Shown here in pieces: positions 35,278 through 44,371 of a stretch of 64,000 nucleotides of DNA (its first letter is position 1; each line of letters begins with the position of its first letter). The notes beneath the pieces are model-generated. The model did no database searches and was not told where the DNA came from. It saw only the letters and a list, made by a program, of their open reading frames with translations. The translations under genes were made by a program, and so were the position numbers. The stretch comes from an uncultured Cellulomonadaceae bacterium (GTDB taxonomy: Bacteria > Actinomycetota > Actinomycetes > Actinomycetales > Cellulomonadaceae). The DNA lies in contig CANLXM010000001.1 in the NCBI GenBank assembly GCA_947495165.1, positions 310,001 through 374,000 of the forward strand, in the 5' to 3' direction.

Positions 35278-36440
35278 TGCTCCGCGGGCGCGAGGTTCAG
35301 CGAGATCTTGGCCGACGAGCGCACGATCAGCGCGGACGGCTCGATCCACGCCTCGACCTTCTTGGCTCGGCCGATGACCTCGCCGTCGACCTGCGCCTGC
35401 TCGCCGTCGGGGATGTCTACCACGGCACGCTTGCACTGCGTGTGCTCGATCTTGCCGATCTTGCCTGCGAGGTCGTTGCGCAGTCCCCAGCCCTGCATGA
35501 CGACCTCGCCGAACAGCTGCGCCCAGCCGGCCACGCCACCGCGGGTGTCGATCGCGGCGACGTCCATGACGCCGTCGTCGATGACCGCGTCGGGGAGGAG
35601 CGTGATGCCGCCGGGCAGGCGCCCGCAGTTGCCGAACAGGATCGTGCGGACCTTCGCGCTGAGGGCGCTGCCGTCGTCGAGGCGCACCGTCATGTCGAGG
35701 CGCTTGCCGTGCAGGTGGCGCAGGGCGGCGACGAAGTAGGCGATCCACCCCACGCGCGCCTTGAGGTGGGAGTCGGTGTCCGCGACCATCGCGGCGTCGA
35801 ACCCGACGCCGGCGATCACGAGGAACAGGTGCTGTGAGCCGGACGGCGCGGGCTCGATCTCGCCGACGACGTTGTCGACCTTCTCCGGGTGGTCGTCGGC
35901 CTCGAGCACCTTCAGCCAGCCGATGTCGATCTTGCGGTCGCGACCCTCGAGGGCGATGAGCAGCGCCTCGTCGAGGTCGGTGACGGGGATGTCGAGGTTC
36001 CGGGCGAGCAGGTTGCCGGTCCCCGACGGCAGCAGGCCCATGGGCTTGCCCGTGTTGAGCATGCCCTCGGCGACGGCGCGCACGGTGCCGTCGCCGCCGA
36101 TCGCGACGACGACGTCGGCGCCCTGGGCGAGGGCCTCGCGCGCCTGGCCCGTGCCCGGGTCCTCCTGCGTCGTCTCGAGCCAGAGCGGAACGTCGAGGCC
36201 GAGCCGCTGGCAGGCGTGCTCGATGGCCGGGCGCAGGGCGACCACGTCGGGCTTGGAGGGGTTGGCGACGAACGCGACCTTCTGCGCGGGCGGGACCTGC
36301 ACCGCCTGCGCGCCGCCGCCCGGCACGCGGGTCGCGACGCCGGCGGCGGGGCGGGCGCGCCACGCGGAGATCGAGAAGCCGAGCGCGGCCAGGGCCATGA
36401 CGAGCGCGGCCAGGACGGCGTAGATCTCCCAGTCGTTCAT
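35274..36440 (-). CDS. Diacylglycerol-kinase-family lipid kinase
   Basis: 388 residues. One N-terminal membrane helix (AVLAALVMALAALGFSISAW) precedes a DAGK catalytic domain starting KVAFVANPSKPDV, with the nucleotide motif IGGDGTVRAVAEGM and the loop LLPSGTGNLLARNLD. It phosphorylates a lipid at the membrane. TACGCT on this strand (complement of 36448-36453) is 7 nt before ATG 36440, so the transcript is leaderless. Its stop overlaps the start of the phosphatase-fold membrane gene. Divergent from serS by 43 bp. Confidence 0.9.
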   Translation of the reverse strand: MNDWEIYAVLAALVMALAALGFSISAWRARPAAGVATRVPGGGAQAVQVPPAQKVAFVANPSKPDVVALRPAIEHACQRLGLDVPLWLETTQEDPGTGQAREALAQGADVVVAIGGDGTVRAVAEGMLNTGKPMGLLPSGTGNLLARNLDIPVTDLDEALLIALEGRDRKIDIGWLKVLEADDHPEKVDNVVGEIEPAPSGSQHLFLVIAGVGFDAAMVADTDSHLKARVGWIAYFVAALRHLHGKRLDMTVRLDDGSALSAKVRTILFGNCGRLPGGITLLPDAVIDDGVMDVAAIDTRGGVAGWAQLFGEVVMQGWGLRNDLAGKIGKIEHTQCKRAVVDIPDGEQAQVDGEVIGRAKKVEAWIEPSALIVRSSAKISLNLAPAEQ

Positions 36441-36447
36441 AAAGGCG

Positions 36448-36477
36448 AGCGTAGAGCAGGGGCGCAAAAGATAGGCT
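36448..36477. promoter_or_regulatory. Divergent leaderless promoters of lipid kinase and serS
   Basis: The minus-strand -10 TACGCT (complement of 36448-36453) and the plus-strand -10 TAGGCT (36472-36477) lie 7 and 6 nt from their start codons. No Shine-Dalgarno sequence fits in the 43-bp gap. Confidence 0.7.
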
Positions 36478-36483
36478 GGGCCG

Positions 36484-37785
36484 GTGATCGATCTCAAGCT
36501 CCTGCGCGACCAGCCCGACGTCGTCCGCGCCAGCCAGGCGGCACGCGGGGCCGACCCCACCCTGGTGGACGCCGCGATCGACGCCGACGCGCGCCGCCGC
36601 GCCGCGCTCGGCGACTTCGAGTCGCTGCGCGCCGAGCAGAAGGCGCAGGGCAAGCTCGTCGCCCAGGCGTCCTCGCCCGAGGAGCGGACGGCCGCGCTCG
36701 CGCGCACCAAGCAGCTGTCGGACCAGGTCAAGGCGCTCCAGGCCGACGCCGACGCCGCCGCGACCGCGCTCGACGACCTGCTCTTCCAGATCCCGAACGT
36801 CGTCCTCGACGGCGTGCCGCCGGGCGGGGAGGCCGACTACGTCGTGCTGCGGACCGAGGGCACCCAGCGGGACCTCGCCGCCGAGTACGGCCCCGACTTC
36901 CGGGTCCGGGACCACCTCGAGCTCGGCGAGATGCTGCGCGCGATCGACACCGAGCGCGGTGCCAAGGTCTCGGGCGCCCGCTTCTACTACCTCACCGGGA
37001 TCGGCGCGCGCCTCGAGCTCGCGCTGCTGAACATGGCCGTCGACACGGCGCTCGCCGCCGGCTTCACGCCCGTGATCACCCCGACGCTCGTCAAGCCCGA
37101 GGTCATGGCCGGGACGGGCTTCCTCGGCGCGCACGCGGACGAGATCTACCGGCTCGAGGCCGACGACCTCTACCTGGTCGGCACGAGCGAGGTCGCGCTC
37201 GCGGGCTACCACTCGGGCGAGATCCTCGACCTGACGGACGGACCGCGACGCTACGCCGGCTGGAGCGCCTGCTACCGGCGCGAGGCCGGCTCGTACGGCA
37301 AGGACACCCGCGGCATCATCCGGGTGCACCAGTTCCACAAGGTCGAGATGTTCTCCTACGTCCGCGTCGAGGACGCCGAGGCCGAGCACCAGGCGCTGCT
37401 GGCCCTCGAGGAGGACATGCTGCGCAAGGTCGAGCTGCCGTACCGCGTGATCGACACGGCCGCGGGGGACCTCGGCTCGAGCGCCGCGCGCAAGTTCGAC
37501 TGCGAGGCGTGGCTCCCGACGCAGCAGCGGTACCTCGAGCTCACGTCGACCTCGAACTGCACGACGTTCCAGGCGCGCCGGCTCGGCGTGCGCGAGCGCG
37601 TGGAGCTCGGCGACGGCAAGACCGAGACCCGCGCGGTCGCGACGCTCAACGGCACCCTGGCCACGACCCGCTGGATCGTCGCGATCCTCGAGAACCACCA
37701 GCAGGCCGACGGCTCGGTCCGCGTGCCGCAGGCCCTGCGGCCGTACCTGGGCGGCCTCGAGGTCCTGGCCCCGGTGACCGCTTGA
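36484..37785 (+). CDS. serS: Seryl-tRNA synthetase
   Basis: 433 residues. It starts [22 protein letters not shown], followed by the two-helix tRNA-binding arm (residues 40-100), the class II core with [14 protein letters not shown], motif 2 [20 protein letters not shown] and motif 3 [18 protein letters not shown]. It charges tRNA-Ser; two serine tRNAs lie later in this window. GTG 36484 is 6 nt after TAGGCT, so leaderless. The stop overlaps the next start (TTGA). Confidence 0.97.
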   Translation: MIDLKLLRDQPDVVRASQAARGADPTLVDAAIDADARRRAALGDFESLRAEQKAQGKLVAQASSPEERTAALARTKQLSDQVKALQADADAAATALDDLLFQIPNVVLDGVPPGGEADYVVLRTEGTQRDLAAEYGPDFRVRDHLELGEMLRAIDTERGAKVSGARFYYLTGIGARLELALLNMAVDTALAAGFTPVITPTLVKPEVMAGTGFLGAHADEIYRLEADDLYLVGTSEVALAGYHSGEILDLTDGPRRYAGWSACYRREAGSYGKDTRGIIRVHQFHKVEMFSYVRVEDAEAEHQALLALEEDMLRKVELPYRVIDTAAGDLGSSAARKFDCEAWLPTQQRYLELTSTSNCTTFQARRLGVRERVELGDGKTETRAVATLNGTLATTRWIVAILENHQQADGSVRVPQALRPYLGGLEVLAPVTA

Positions 37786-38651
37786 GCGCCGCACCCGAGG
37801 GCGCGCGCGCCGTCGGCGAGCTCGCGCCCGACCCGGCCTCCCGGATGATCGCGCTCGACGTCGACGGCACGCTCATGACGCCCGACGGCTTCATCTCGGC
37901 CGAGACCCGCGCGCTCGTGGCCGCGCTGCGGGACGCCGGGACGCGGGTCGTGCTCGCGACCGGACGGCCGTTGGTGGCCGCGCTGCCCGTGGCCTACGAC
38001 CTGGGCCTGGAGGGTGGCTGGGTGGTCGCGTCGAACGGCTCGGTCACGGCGCGCGCGGAGGGCCCGGACGGTTTCACGCTCGACGAGACCATCACGTTCC
38101 GCGCCGGCGGGGCGCTCGAGGTCATCCTGCGGCACATGCCTGACATCACCGTGGCGATCGAGGAGGTCGGCGTCGGGTACTGGGTCAACGCCCAGTTCCC
38201 GGACCGCACGATCATGGGCCGCCAGACGGTGCACGACCTCGAGCTCCTCGCCGACCACGCCACGACGCGGCTCGTGGCCGTCGACACCGCGCGGCCGGTG
38301 CCCGAGTTCACGGCCGACGTCGCGAGCCTCGGTCTCGCGCTCACGCACTTCTCGATCGAGGAGACCAGCTGGATGGACGTCGCCCCGCGCGGCGTCAGCA
38401 AGGCGTCCGCCCTGGACCGGCTGCGCGAGCGGTTCGGCGTGGCGGCGGAAGCCACCACGGCCGTGGGCGACGGCGGGAACGACCTCGAGATGCTCCGCTG
38501 GGCCGGGCGCGGCGTCGCGATGGGGCACGCGAGCGCGGAGGTCGTGGCTGCCGCGGACGACCTCACCGGCTCGATCCTCGACGACGGCGTCGCGGCCGTC
38601 CTGCGCGACCTCCTCGCCGAGGTCACGGCCCCCCGCCCCGACCTGCGCTGA
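37782..38651 (+). CDS. HAD-superfamily Cof-type phosphatase
   Basis: 289 residues from TTG 37782, or 268 from ATG 37845. [16 protein letters not shown] is HAD motif I with nucleophile and acid/base aspartates; LATGRPLVA is motif II; the cap is type C2b; [25 protein letters not shown] is motifs III-IV. It dephosphorylates small phosphorylated metabolites, probably sugar phosphates. TTG is favoured by the 4-bp overlap with serS, giving translational coupling, although the conserved core begins at the ATG. Confidence 0.92.
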   Translation: MSAAPEGARAVGELAPDPASRMIALDVDGTLMTPDGFISAETRALVAALRDAGTRVVLATGRPLVAALPVAYDLGLEGGWVVASNGSVTARAEGPDGFTLDETITFRAGGALEVILRHMPDITVAIEEVGVGYWVNAQFPDRTIMGRQTVHDLELLADHATTRLVAVDTARPVPEFTADVASLGLALTHFSIEETSWMDVAPRGVSKASALDRLRERFGVAAEATTAVGDGGNDLEMLRWAGRGVAMGHASAEVVAAADDLTGSILDDGVAAVLRDLLAEVTAPRPDLR

Positions 38652-38715
38652 GTGCGGGGAGCCGGAGCGGCGGGGTGACTCGCGCATCGCGGCAGGTGGG
38701 AGGACAATCAGCGGC

Positions 38716-39726
38716 GTGCATGGCATCGACGACGTTGCCCGAGCCGCAGGGGTCTCCACTGCGACGGTCTCGCGCGCCCTGCGGGGGCTGCCGAACGTCT
38801 CGAGCGCCACGCGCGAGCGGGTGCGCCAGGCCGCCGAGGAGCTCGGGTACGTGCCGTCCCCCTCGGCCGCGGCGCTCGCCTCGGGACGGACGCGGACGAT
38901 CGGTCTGATGACGCCGTGGGTGAACCGCTGGTTCTTCTCCAACGTCATCGAGGGAGCCGAGCGCGCGCTGCGCAAGGTCGGGTTCGACGCCCTGCTGTAC
39001 TCGTTCGCGATCTCTGAGCACGGCCGCGAGCCCGAGGTCGACCCGGACGTGCTGCGCCGGCGGGTGGACGGCATCCTCGTCGTCGGGCTTCCCCTGGACG
39101 AGCGTGAGGTGGCCGCGCTCGAGGAGCTGCGCAAGCCCATCGTCTTCGTCGGGGCCGGTGCCCCGGGGCACGCGCTCGTCGGGGTGGACGACGAGGCCCT
39201 CGCGCGGGAGGCGACCGAGCACCTGGTCGAGCTCGGGCACACGCGGATCGGCCACATCACCGGAACGCCCGACGACCTGCGGCCGTGGACCCCGCCGGTC
39301 GCGCGCCGGCGCGGCTGGTACGAGGCGCTGAGCGCCGCCGGCGTCGTGCCGCAGAACACCTGGGAGGAGTTCGGCTACTTCGACCGCGCTGGCGCGCGCG
39401 TGTCGACGCACCGGCTGCTCGACCGCTGTCCTGACCTCACGGCGCTGTTCGTGGCGTCGGACGAGATGGCCATGGGCGTCCTCACGGCGGCGCGCGAACG
39501 CGGCCTGCGCGTGCCCGAGGACCTGTCCGTGATCGGCGTCGACGGCCACGAGCTCGGCGACGTGATCGGGCTGACGACCATGGCGCAGCCGGTCGTCGAG
39601 CAGGGTGCGCTCGCCGCCGCGATGGTGCTCGAGCTGATCGCGGACAACGCCGTCGCGCGCAGCGTCACCTTCCCCGCGCGTCTGGTCATCCGGACGACGA
39701 CGGGGCCGCCGGGCGGCCGATCGTGA
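38716..39726 (+). CDS. LacI-family regulator of the alpha-glucoside locus
   Basis: 336 residues. IDDVARAAGVSTATVSRALRG is the helix-turn-helix and GYVPSPSAAALASGRTRTIG the hinge. The sensor domain is periplasmic-binding-protein-like. GACAAT (38703-38708) lies 7 nt before GTG 38716, so leaderless. It precedes the ABC importer on the same strand with 146 bp between; LacI-type dyads in that gap suggest it controls the importer. Confidence 0.93.
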   Translation: MHGIDDVARAAGVSTATVSRALRGLPNVSSATRERVRQAAEELGYVPSPSAAALASGRTRTIGLMTPWVNRWFFSNVIEGAERALRKVGFDALLYSFAISEHGREPEVDPDVLRRRVDGILVVGLPLDEREVAALEELRKPIVFVGAGAPGHALVGVDDEALAREATEHLVELGHTRIGHITGTPDDLRPWTPPVARRRGWYEALSAAGVVPQNTWEEFGYFDRAGARVSTHRLLDRCPDLTALFVASDEMAMGVLTAARERGLRVPEDLSVIGVDGHELGDVIGLTTMAQPVVEQGALAAAMVLELIADNAVARSVTFPARLVIRTTTGPPGGRS

Positions 39727-39742
39727 CGTGACGCAGCCGTGA

Positions 39743-39791
39743 CGCAATCGTTACGCGGGTCACTTGCGTGAACGGGATGTAAACGCTTGCA
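39743..39791 (+). promoter_or_regulatory. LacI-type operators upstream of the alpha-glucoside importer
   Basis: TGTAAACGCTTGCA (39778-39791) is close to the TGnAAnCGnTnnCA pattern of LacI/CcpA-family sites. GCAATCGTTACG (39744-39755) is a weaker second match. Both lie 80-130 bp before the binding-protein start. Confidence 0.65.
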
Positions 39792-39872
39792 TGGGGATTG
39801 ACGGGGCGCGGAACACATCTGGACAGCACCCCGAAGGCGCACCATCACACAACGTCGTGGAGGAACTCGAAG

Positions 39873-41261
39873 ATGAGTATCAAGAAGAGCCGCGCTGCTG
39901 CGGCATCGGTCGCGGCGGTGAGCCTCGCGCTCACCCTCGGGGCCTGCATGCCGAGCGATGACGACGAGACGCCCACCGCAGGATCGACCGGTTCGGCGAC
40001 CGGTGAGGTGAAGGAAGGCTGCGAGGAGTACGCCACCTACGGCGACCTCTCCGGCAAGGAGGTGTCGGTCTACACCTCGATCGTCGAGGTCGAGCAGGTC
40101 GACCAGGAGGAGTCCTACGACAAGTTCGAGGAGTGCACCGGGGCGACCATCAAGTACGAGGGCTCGCGCGAGTTCGAGGCGCAGCTCCTGGTCCGCGTGC
40201 AGTCAGGCAACGCCCCCGACATCGCGTACCTGCCCCAGCCCGGCCTGCTGAAGACGATCGTCGAGCAGTACCCCGACAACATCGTCCCCGCGTCCCCCGA
40301 GACCGAGGCCAACGTCGACGAGTTCTTCGCGGAGTCCTGGAAGGAGTACGGCACGGTCGGCGACACCTTCTACGCCGCTCCGCTGGGCGCCAACATGAAG
40401 TCCTTCGTCTGGTACTCGCCCAAGATGTTCGCCGACGCGGGCTTCGAGGTCCCCGAGACCTGGGACGACATGATCAAGATCTCCGACGAGATCGTCGCCA
40501 AGGGCGAGAAGCCCTGGTGCGCGGGCATCGCCTCGGGTGACGCGACCGGCTGGCCGGCGACCGACTGGATCGAGGACGTCGTCCTGCGCTCCGCCGGCCC
40601 GGACGTCTATGACCAGTGGGTCAACCACGAGATCCCGTTCAACGACCCGGCGATCGTCGAGGCGATCGGCCTCGCGGGCGACATCCTGAAGAACCCGGAC
40701 TACGTCAACGCCGGCATCGGTGACGTGAAGTCCATCGCCTCGACCGAGTGGACCGCGGGTGGTCTGCCGATCCTCGACGGCGAGTGCTGGATGCACCGCG
40801 CGGCGAACTTCTACCAGAACAACTGGCCCGAGGGCACGACGGTCGCCGAGGACGGCGACGTGTTCGCGTTCTACCTCCCGGCCATCGAGGGCGACGAGAA
40901 GCCGGTCCTCGGCGGTGGCGAGTTCGTGGCCGCGTTCGACGACCGTCCCGAGGTCGCCGCGTTCCAGGCATTCCTCGCGAGCGACACCTGGGCCAACGAG
41001 AAGGCCAAGGTCACCGAGGGTGGCGGCTGGGTCACGGCCAACAACGGCGTCGACATCGAGAACCTGGCGACGGACTTCGACCAGCTCGCCAGCTCCGTGC
41101 TCGGGGACCCGACCTCGGTCATCCGGTTCGACGCCTCGGACCTCATGCCCGGCGAGGTCGGCACGGGGTCGTTCTGGTCGGAGATGGTCAACTGGATCGC
41201 GCTGGACAAGAGCGACCAGGAAGTGGCTGACGCCATCGAGGCGTCCTGGCCCGAGAGCTGA
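39873..41261 (+). CDS. ABC transporter substrate-binding lipoprotein, alpha-glucoside (AglE-like)
   Basis: 462 residues with a lipoprotein signal ending LGAC (C25). The mature part starts after a Thr/Ser/Gly linker, and VQSGNAPDIAYLPQPGLLKTIVEQYP and WYSPKMFADAGFEVPETWDDM are typical of the AglE-type alpha-glucoside binding proteins. It captures maltose, sucrose or trehalose-like sugars outside the cell. ATG 39873 follows GGAGGAA. A strong hairpin just after the stop separates it from the permeases and probably sets up higher expression of this first gene. Confidence 0.92.
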   Translation: MSIKKSRAAAASVAAVSLALTLGACMPSDDDETPTAGSTGSATGEVKEGCEEYATYGDLSGKEVSVYTSIVEVEQVDQEESYDKFEECTGATIKYEGSREFEAQLLVRVQSGNAPDIAYLPQPGLLKTIVEQYPDNIVPASPETEANVDEFFAESWKEYGTVGDTFYAAPLGANMKSFVWYSPKMFADAGFEVPETWDDMIKISDEIVAKGEKPWCAGIASGDATGWPATDWIEDVVLRSAGPDVYDQWVNHEIPFNDPAIVEAIGLAGDILKNPDYVNAGIGDVKSIASTEWTAGGLPILDGECWMHRAANFYQNNWPEGTTVAEDGDVFAFYLPAIEGDEKPVLGGGEFVAAFDDRPEVAAFQAFLASDTWANEKAKVTEGGGWVTANNGVDIENLATDFDQLASSVLGDPTSVIRFDASDLMPGEVGTGSFWSEMVNWIALDKSDQEVADAIEASWPES

Positions 41262-41280
41262 CGCTCGACTGATGTAGACC

Positions 41281-41317
41281 GGGGAGGGTCCGTCGCCACC
41301 AGCGGCGGACCCTCCCC
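41281..41317 (+). terminator. Intra-operon hairpin (attenuator or 3' end stabiliser)
   Basis: GGGGAGGGTCCG pairs perfectly with CGGACCCTCCCC (12 bp) around a 13-nt loop, with no T-tract. It lies between the binding-protein and permease genes of one operon. Confidence 0.8.
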
Positions 41318-41421
41318 GTGGTCCCGCCCCCCGGCGGGAGGCGCCCCGCGCCCGGCCGCCCGGCCGCCGGCTCAGCACCGATCACGCACGTCGCGCAGCG
41401 GCGCCGCTACGGAGGGTCGAA

Positions 41422-42474
41422 GTGGACGACATCTCGAAGTACTTCAGCTGGCTGTTCGGGGAGTACTTCCCCTGGCTCTGGGGGCAGGTGCGTGACTTCC
41501 TGCTGCATCCGGACGGGCCAGCCGACAAGTTTCTCATCATGCTCATCGCCATCGCGCTCTTCGTCGCCGTGATGGGCCTCATCCTGTTCGTCGTCGACCG
41601 CCCCAAGAACGCGCCCCAGTGGTTCGTCGTGCTCGGGTTCGTCGGACCAGCAGTCCTGGCCATCGGCTTCGGTCTCGTGTACCCAGGCCTCGCGACCATG
41701 TGGTCGTCGCTGTTCAACAAGAACGGCTCAGAGTTCATCGGACTCGACAACTACGTGACGGCAGTGACCGAGCCGGCGTTCCAGACCGTCCTGCGCAACA
41801 CCATCCTGTGGGTGGTCCTCGTCCCGCTGTTGTCCACGTTCCTGGGGCTGGTCTACGCGGTCCTTGTCGACCGCACCAGGATCGAGCGAGTCGCCAAGAC
41901 GCTGATGTTCCTCCCGATGGCGATCTCGATGGTGGGCGCGTCGATCATCTGGAAGTTCGTCTACGACGTGCGCGGAGCTGGCCTGGACCAGATCGGCCTG
42001 CTCAACCAGGTGCTCGTCTGGCTCGGTCAGCAGCCCAAGTCGTTCCTCATCGACTCACCGTGGAACAACCTGTTCCTCATCGCGGTGATGGTGTGGATCC
42101 AGACCGGGTTCGCGATGACCGTGCTCAGCGCCGCCATCAAGGCCATCCCCGACGACATCGTCGAGGCCGCACGGCTCGACGGACTGGCCGGCCTGCAGAT
42201 GTTCCGCCACATCACGGTGCCGAGCATCCGTCCGGCCCTCGTCGTCGTCCTGACGACCATCGCCATGGCGACGTTGAAGGTCTTCGACATCGTCCGCACG
42301 ATGACGAACGGCAACTTCGCGACGTCCGTCATCGCCAACGAGTTCTACGACCAGAGCTTCCGCAAGGCCAACGCCGGGCTCGGGGCTGCTCTCGCGGTGA
42401 TCCTGTTCGTCTTCGTGATCCCGCTCGTGATCTACAACGTCCGGCAGATGCGACTCTCGGAGGAGATCCGATGA
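41422..42474 (+). CDS. Alpha-glucoside ABC permease (AglF/MalF-like)
   Basis: 350 residues with about eight hydrophobic segments. The extra N-terminal membrane segment (LIMLIAIALFVAVMGLILFVV) before the core is typical of the AglF branch. The ATPase-docking EAA motif is EAARLDGLAGLQMFRHI. GGAGGG lies 6 nt before GTG 41422. It overlaps the next permease by 4 bp. It forms half of the membrane channel. Confidence 0.92.
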   Translation: MDDISKYFSWLFGEYFPWLWGQVRDFLLHPDGPADKFLIMLIAIALFVAVMGLILFVVDRPKNAPQWFVVLGFVGPAVLAIGFGLVYPGLATMWSSLFNKNGSEFIGLDNYVTAVTEPAFQTVLRNTILWVVLVPLLSTFLGLVYAVLVDRTRIERVAKTLMFLPMAISMVGASIIWKFVYDVRGAGLDQIGLLNQVLVWLGQQPKSFLIDSPWNNLFLIAVMVWIQTGFAMTVLSAAIKAIPDDIVEAARLDGLAGLQMFRHITVPSIRPALVVVLTTIAMATLKVFDIVRTMTNGNFATSVIANEFYDQSFRKANAGLGAALAVILFVFVIPLVIYNVRQMRLSEEIR

Positions 42475-43427
42475 CCACCACCCCGGTCCCCCCGCAGGGT
42501 GTCAGCCTCGCCCACGACGGCGAGGCGGGCGACGACATCGTGGCTGCGCCCCCAGAAGGCCCGATCAAGCGCCGCTCGCGGATCGCCGCGAACAGGCTCC
42601 GCTCGCCGTGGGCGTCCTTCGCCGCGATCGTGATCGCCATCCTGTGGACCACTCCCACCGTCGGGCTCCTCGTCACCTCGTTCCGCCCTGTCGAGGACAT
42701 CAACGAGACGGGGTGGTGGACGGTGCTCACCAATCCGTCCTTCACGCTCGACAACTACAGCGACGCGATGTTCGGCAACCAGACGAACCTCGTCGGCTTC
42801 TTCGTCAACTCGATCGTCATCACCCTGCCCGCCGTGGTTATTCCGATCAGCATCGCGCTGCTCGCGGCATACGCGTTCGCCTGGATCGACTTCAAGGGAC
42901 GCTCGATCCTCTTCGTCGCGGTGTTCGCACTCCAGGTGGTGCCTATCCAGATCACCTTGATCCCGCTGCTGCGAAAGTATGTCGACTGGGACATCGAGGG
43001 CTCCTTCTGGACGGTGTGGCTCTCGCACTCGATGTTCGCGCTGCCGCTCGCGATCTTCCTGCTGCACAACTTCATGAAGGACATCCCCGCGTCCTTGATC
43101 GAGGCGGCACGGGTCGACGGCGCCGGGCACGTGAAGATCTTCTTCAAGGTGCTGCTGCCGCTGCTGACGCCGGCGATCGCGTCGTTCGCGATCTTCCAGT
43201 TCCTCTGGGTCTGGAACGACCTGCTGGTCGCGCTGACCTTTGCGGGCGGCAGGCCCGAGGTCGCGCCACTCACGGTGAAGATCGCCGAGCTCTCGGGCAG
43301 CCGCGGGGCGGACTGGCACCTGTTGTCCGCCGGGGCCTTCATCTCGATGATCGTCCCGGTCGTCGTGTTCCTCGCGCTGCAGCGCTACTTCGTCCGCGGC
43401 CTCCTCGCGGGCTCGGTCAAGGGGTAG
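42471..43427 (+). CDS. Alpha-glucoside ABC permease (AglG/MalG-like)
   Basis: 318 residues. A charged variable N-terminus is followed by six membrane helices and the EAA motif EAARVDGAGHVKIFF; the end FVRGLLAGSVKG is the standard MalG finish. It pairs with the upstream permease. No ATPase gene and no alpha-glucosidase follow, so both are supplied in trans. Confidence 0.92.
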   Translation: MTTTPVPPQGVSLAHDGEAGDDIVAAPPEGPIKRRSRIAANRLRSPWASFAAIVIAILWTTPTVGLLVTSFRPVEDINETGWWTVLTNPSFTLDNYSDAMFGNQTNLVGFFVNSIVITLPAVVIPISIALLAAYAFAWIDFKGRSILFVAVFALQVVPIQITLIPLLRKYVDWDIEGSFWTVWLSHSMFALPLAIFLLHNFMKDIPASLIEAARVDGAGHVKIFFKVLLPLLTPAIASFAIFQFLWVWNDLLVALTFAGGRPEVAPLTVKIAELSGSRGADWHLLSAGAFISMIVPVVVFLALQRYFVRGLLAGSVKG

Positions 43428-43450
43428 CGCAGGAGGCTTAGCCTGAGCGG

Positions 43451-44341
43451 GTGACGAACCCGCCCGACGGGCACCCGACCGGACTCGGTCGGGTGCCCGT
43501 CCCGTTCCTGTTCCTGACGTCCGGCGCCGCCCAGTACTACGGGGCGGCGCTCGCGGTCGGGCTGTTCGCCGTCGTCGGGGCGCCCGAGGTCGCGTGGTTG
43601 CGGATCGCGGCGTCGGCGGTGCTGCTGCTCGCGTGGCGCCGTCCGTTCGGCCGGGCCCGCCGGGGCATGTGGACGCGCCGCTCGGTGGAGGCTGCCGCGC
43701 TGTTCGGCACTGTGCTCGCGGGGATGAACATCTCGTTCTACGTCGCGCTCGACCACCTGGCGCTCGGCACGGCGGTCGCCATCGAGTTCCTGGGGCCCGT
43801 GGCGGTCGCTGCCGTGACCGGCCGGACCCTGCGCGAGCGCGCCGCGATCGCGGTGGCCGGGCTGGGCGTCGTGCTGCTCGCGGCCGCGACGCTCGGCGGC
43901 ACCGTGGACGGGGGAGACCCCGTCGTCGGGCTGGTCGCGATCGGCGTGGCCGCGGCGTGCTGGGCCGGGTACATCCTGCTCGGCCGACGCCTCGCCGTCC
44001 GCGGTGACGGTGTGACGATGCTCGCGGTCGCGATGAGCGCGGGCGCGCTCGTCTTCGCACCGGCGCTGGGCCCGCGAGCCGTCGCCGCGGTGCCCGACCT
44101 CTCCCTGGCGGCCGTCGTCGTCGGGATCGCCGTGCTGTCGTCCGTGATCCCGTACGCGCTCGAGCAGGTGACGCTGCCACGGCTCTCCGCCGCCGCGTTC
44201 GCCACGATGCTCGCGCTGCTGCCCGCGACGGCCACGGGGGTCGGCGCGCTCGCCCTCGGGCAGCTGCCGAGCGCGGTCGAGCTCCTCGGGCTGGTCTGTG
44301 TGTGCGGAGCGATCGTCATGACCGCACCCCGCCGCCGCTGA
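43451..44341 (+). CDS. EamA/RhtA-like transporter
   Basis: 296 residues with ten helices in two repeats. FLFLTSGAAQYYGAALAVGLF and AVAIEFLGPVAVAAVTGR are characteristic of the RhtA-like branch, which exports threonine and homoserine in Escherichia coli; the substrate here is unverified. TAGCCT (43439-43444) is 6 nt before GTG 43451, so leaderless. It lies just 23 bp after the AglG permease stop but probably has its own promoter. Confidence 0.87.
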   Translation: MTNPPDGHPTGLGRVPVPFLFLTSGAAQYYGAALAVGLFAVVGAPEVAWLRIAASAVLLLAWRRPFGRARRGMWTRRSVEAAALFGTVLAGMNISFYVALDHLALGTAVAIEFLGPVAVAAVTGRTLRERAAIAVAGLGVVLLAAATLGGTVDGGDPVVGLVAIGVAAACWAGYILLGRRLAVRGDGVTMLAVAMSAGALVFAPALGPRAVAAVPDLSLAAVVVGIAVLSSVIPYALEQVTLPRLSAAAFATMLALLPATATGVGALALGQLPSAVELLGLVCVCGAIVMTAPRRR

Positions 44342-44371
44342 GACCGGTCCCTGTCGTCGATCGCGCTGTGG

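Noticed and set aside
35889..37781. Long plus-strand frame extending the HAD phosphatase upstream
   Set aside because: It overlaps serS in another frame and lacks any motif; the HAD core starts at 37782 or 37845.
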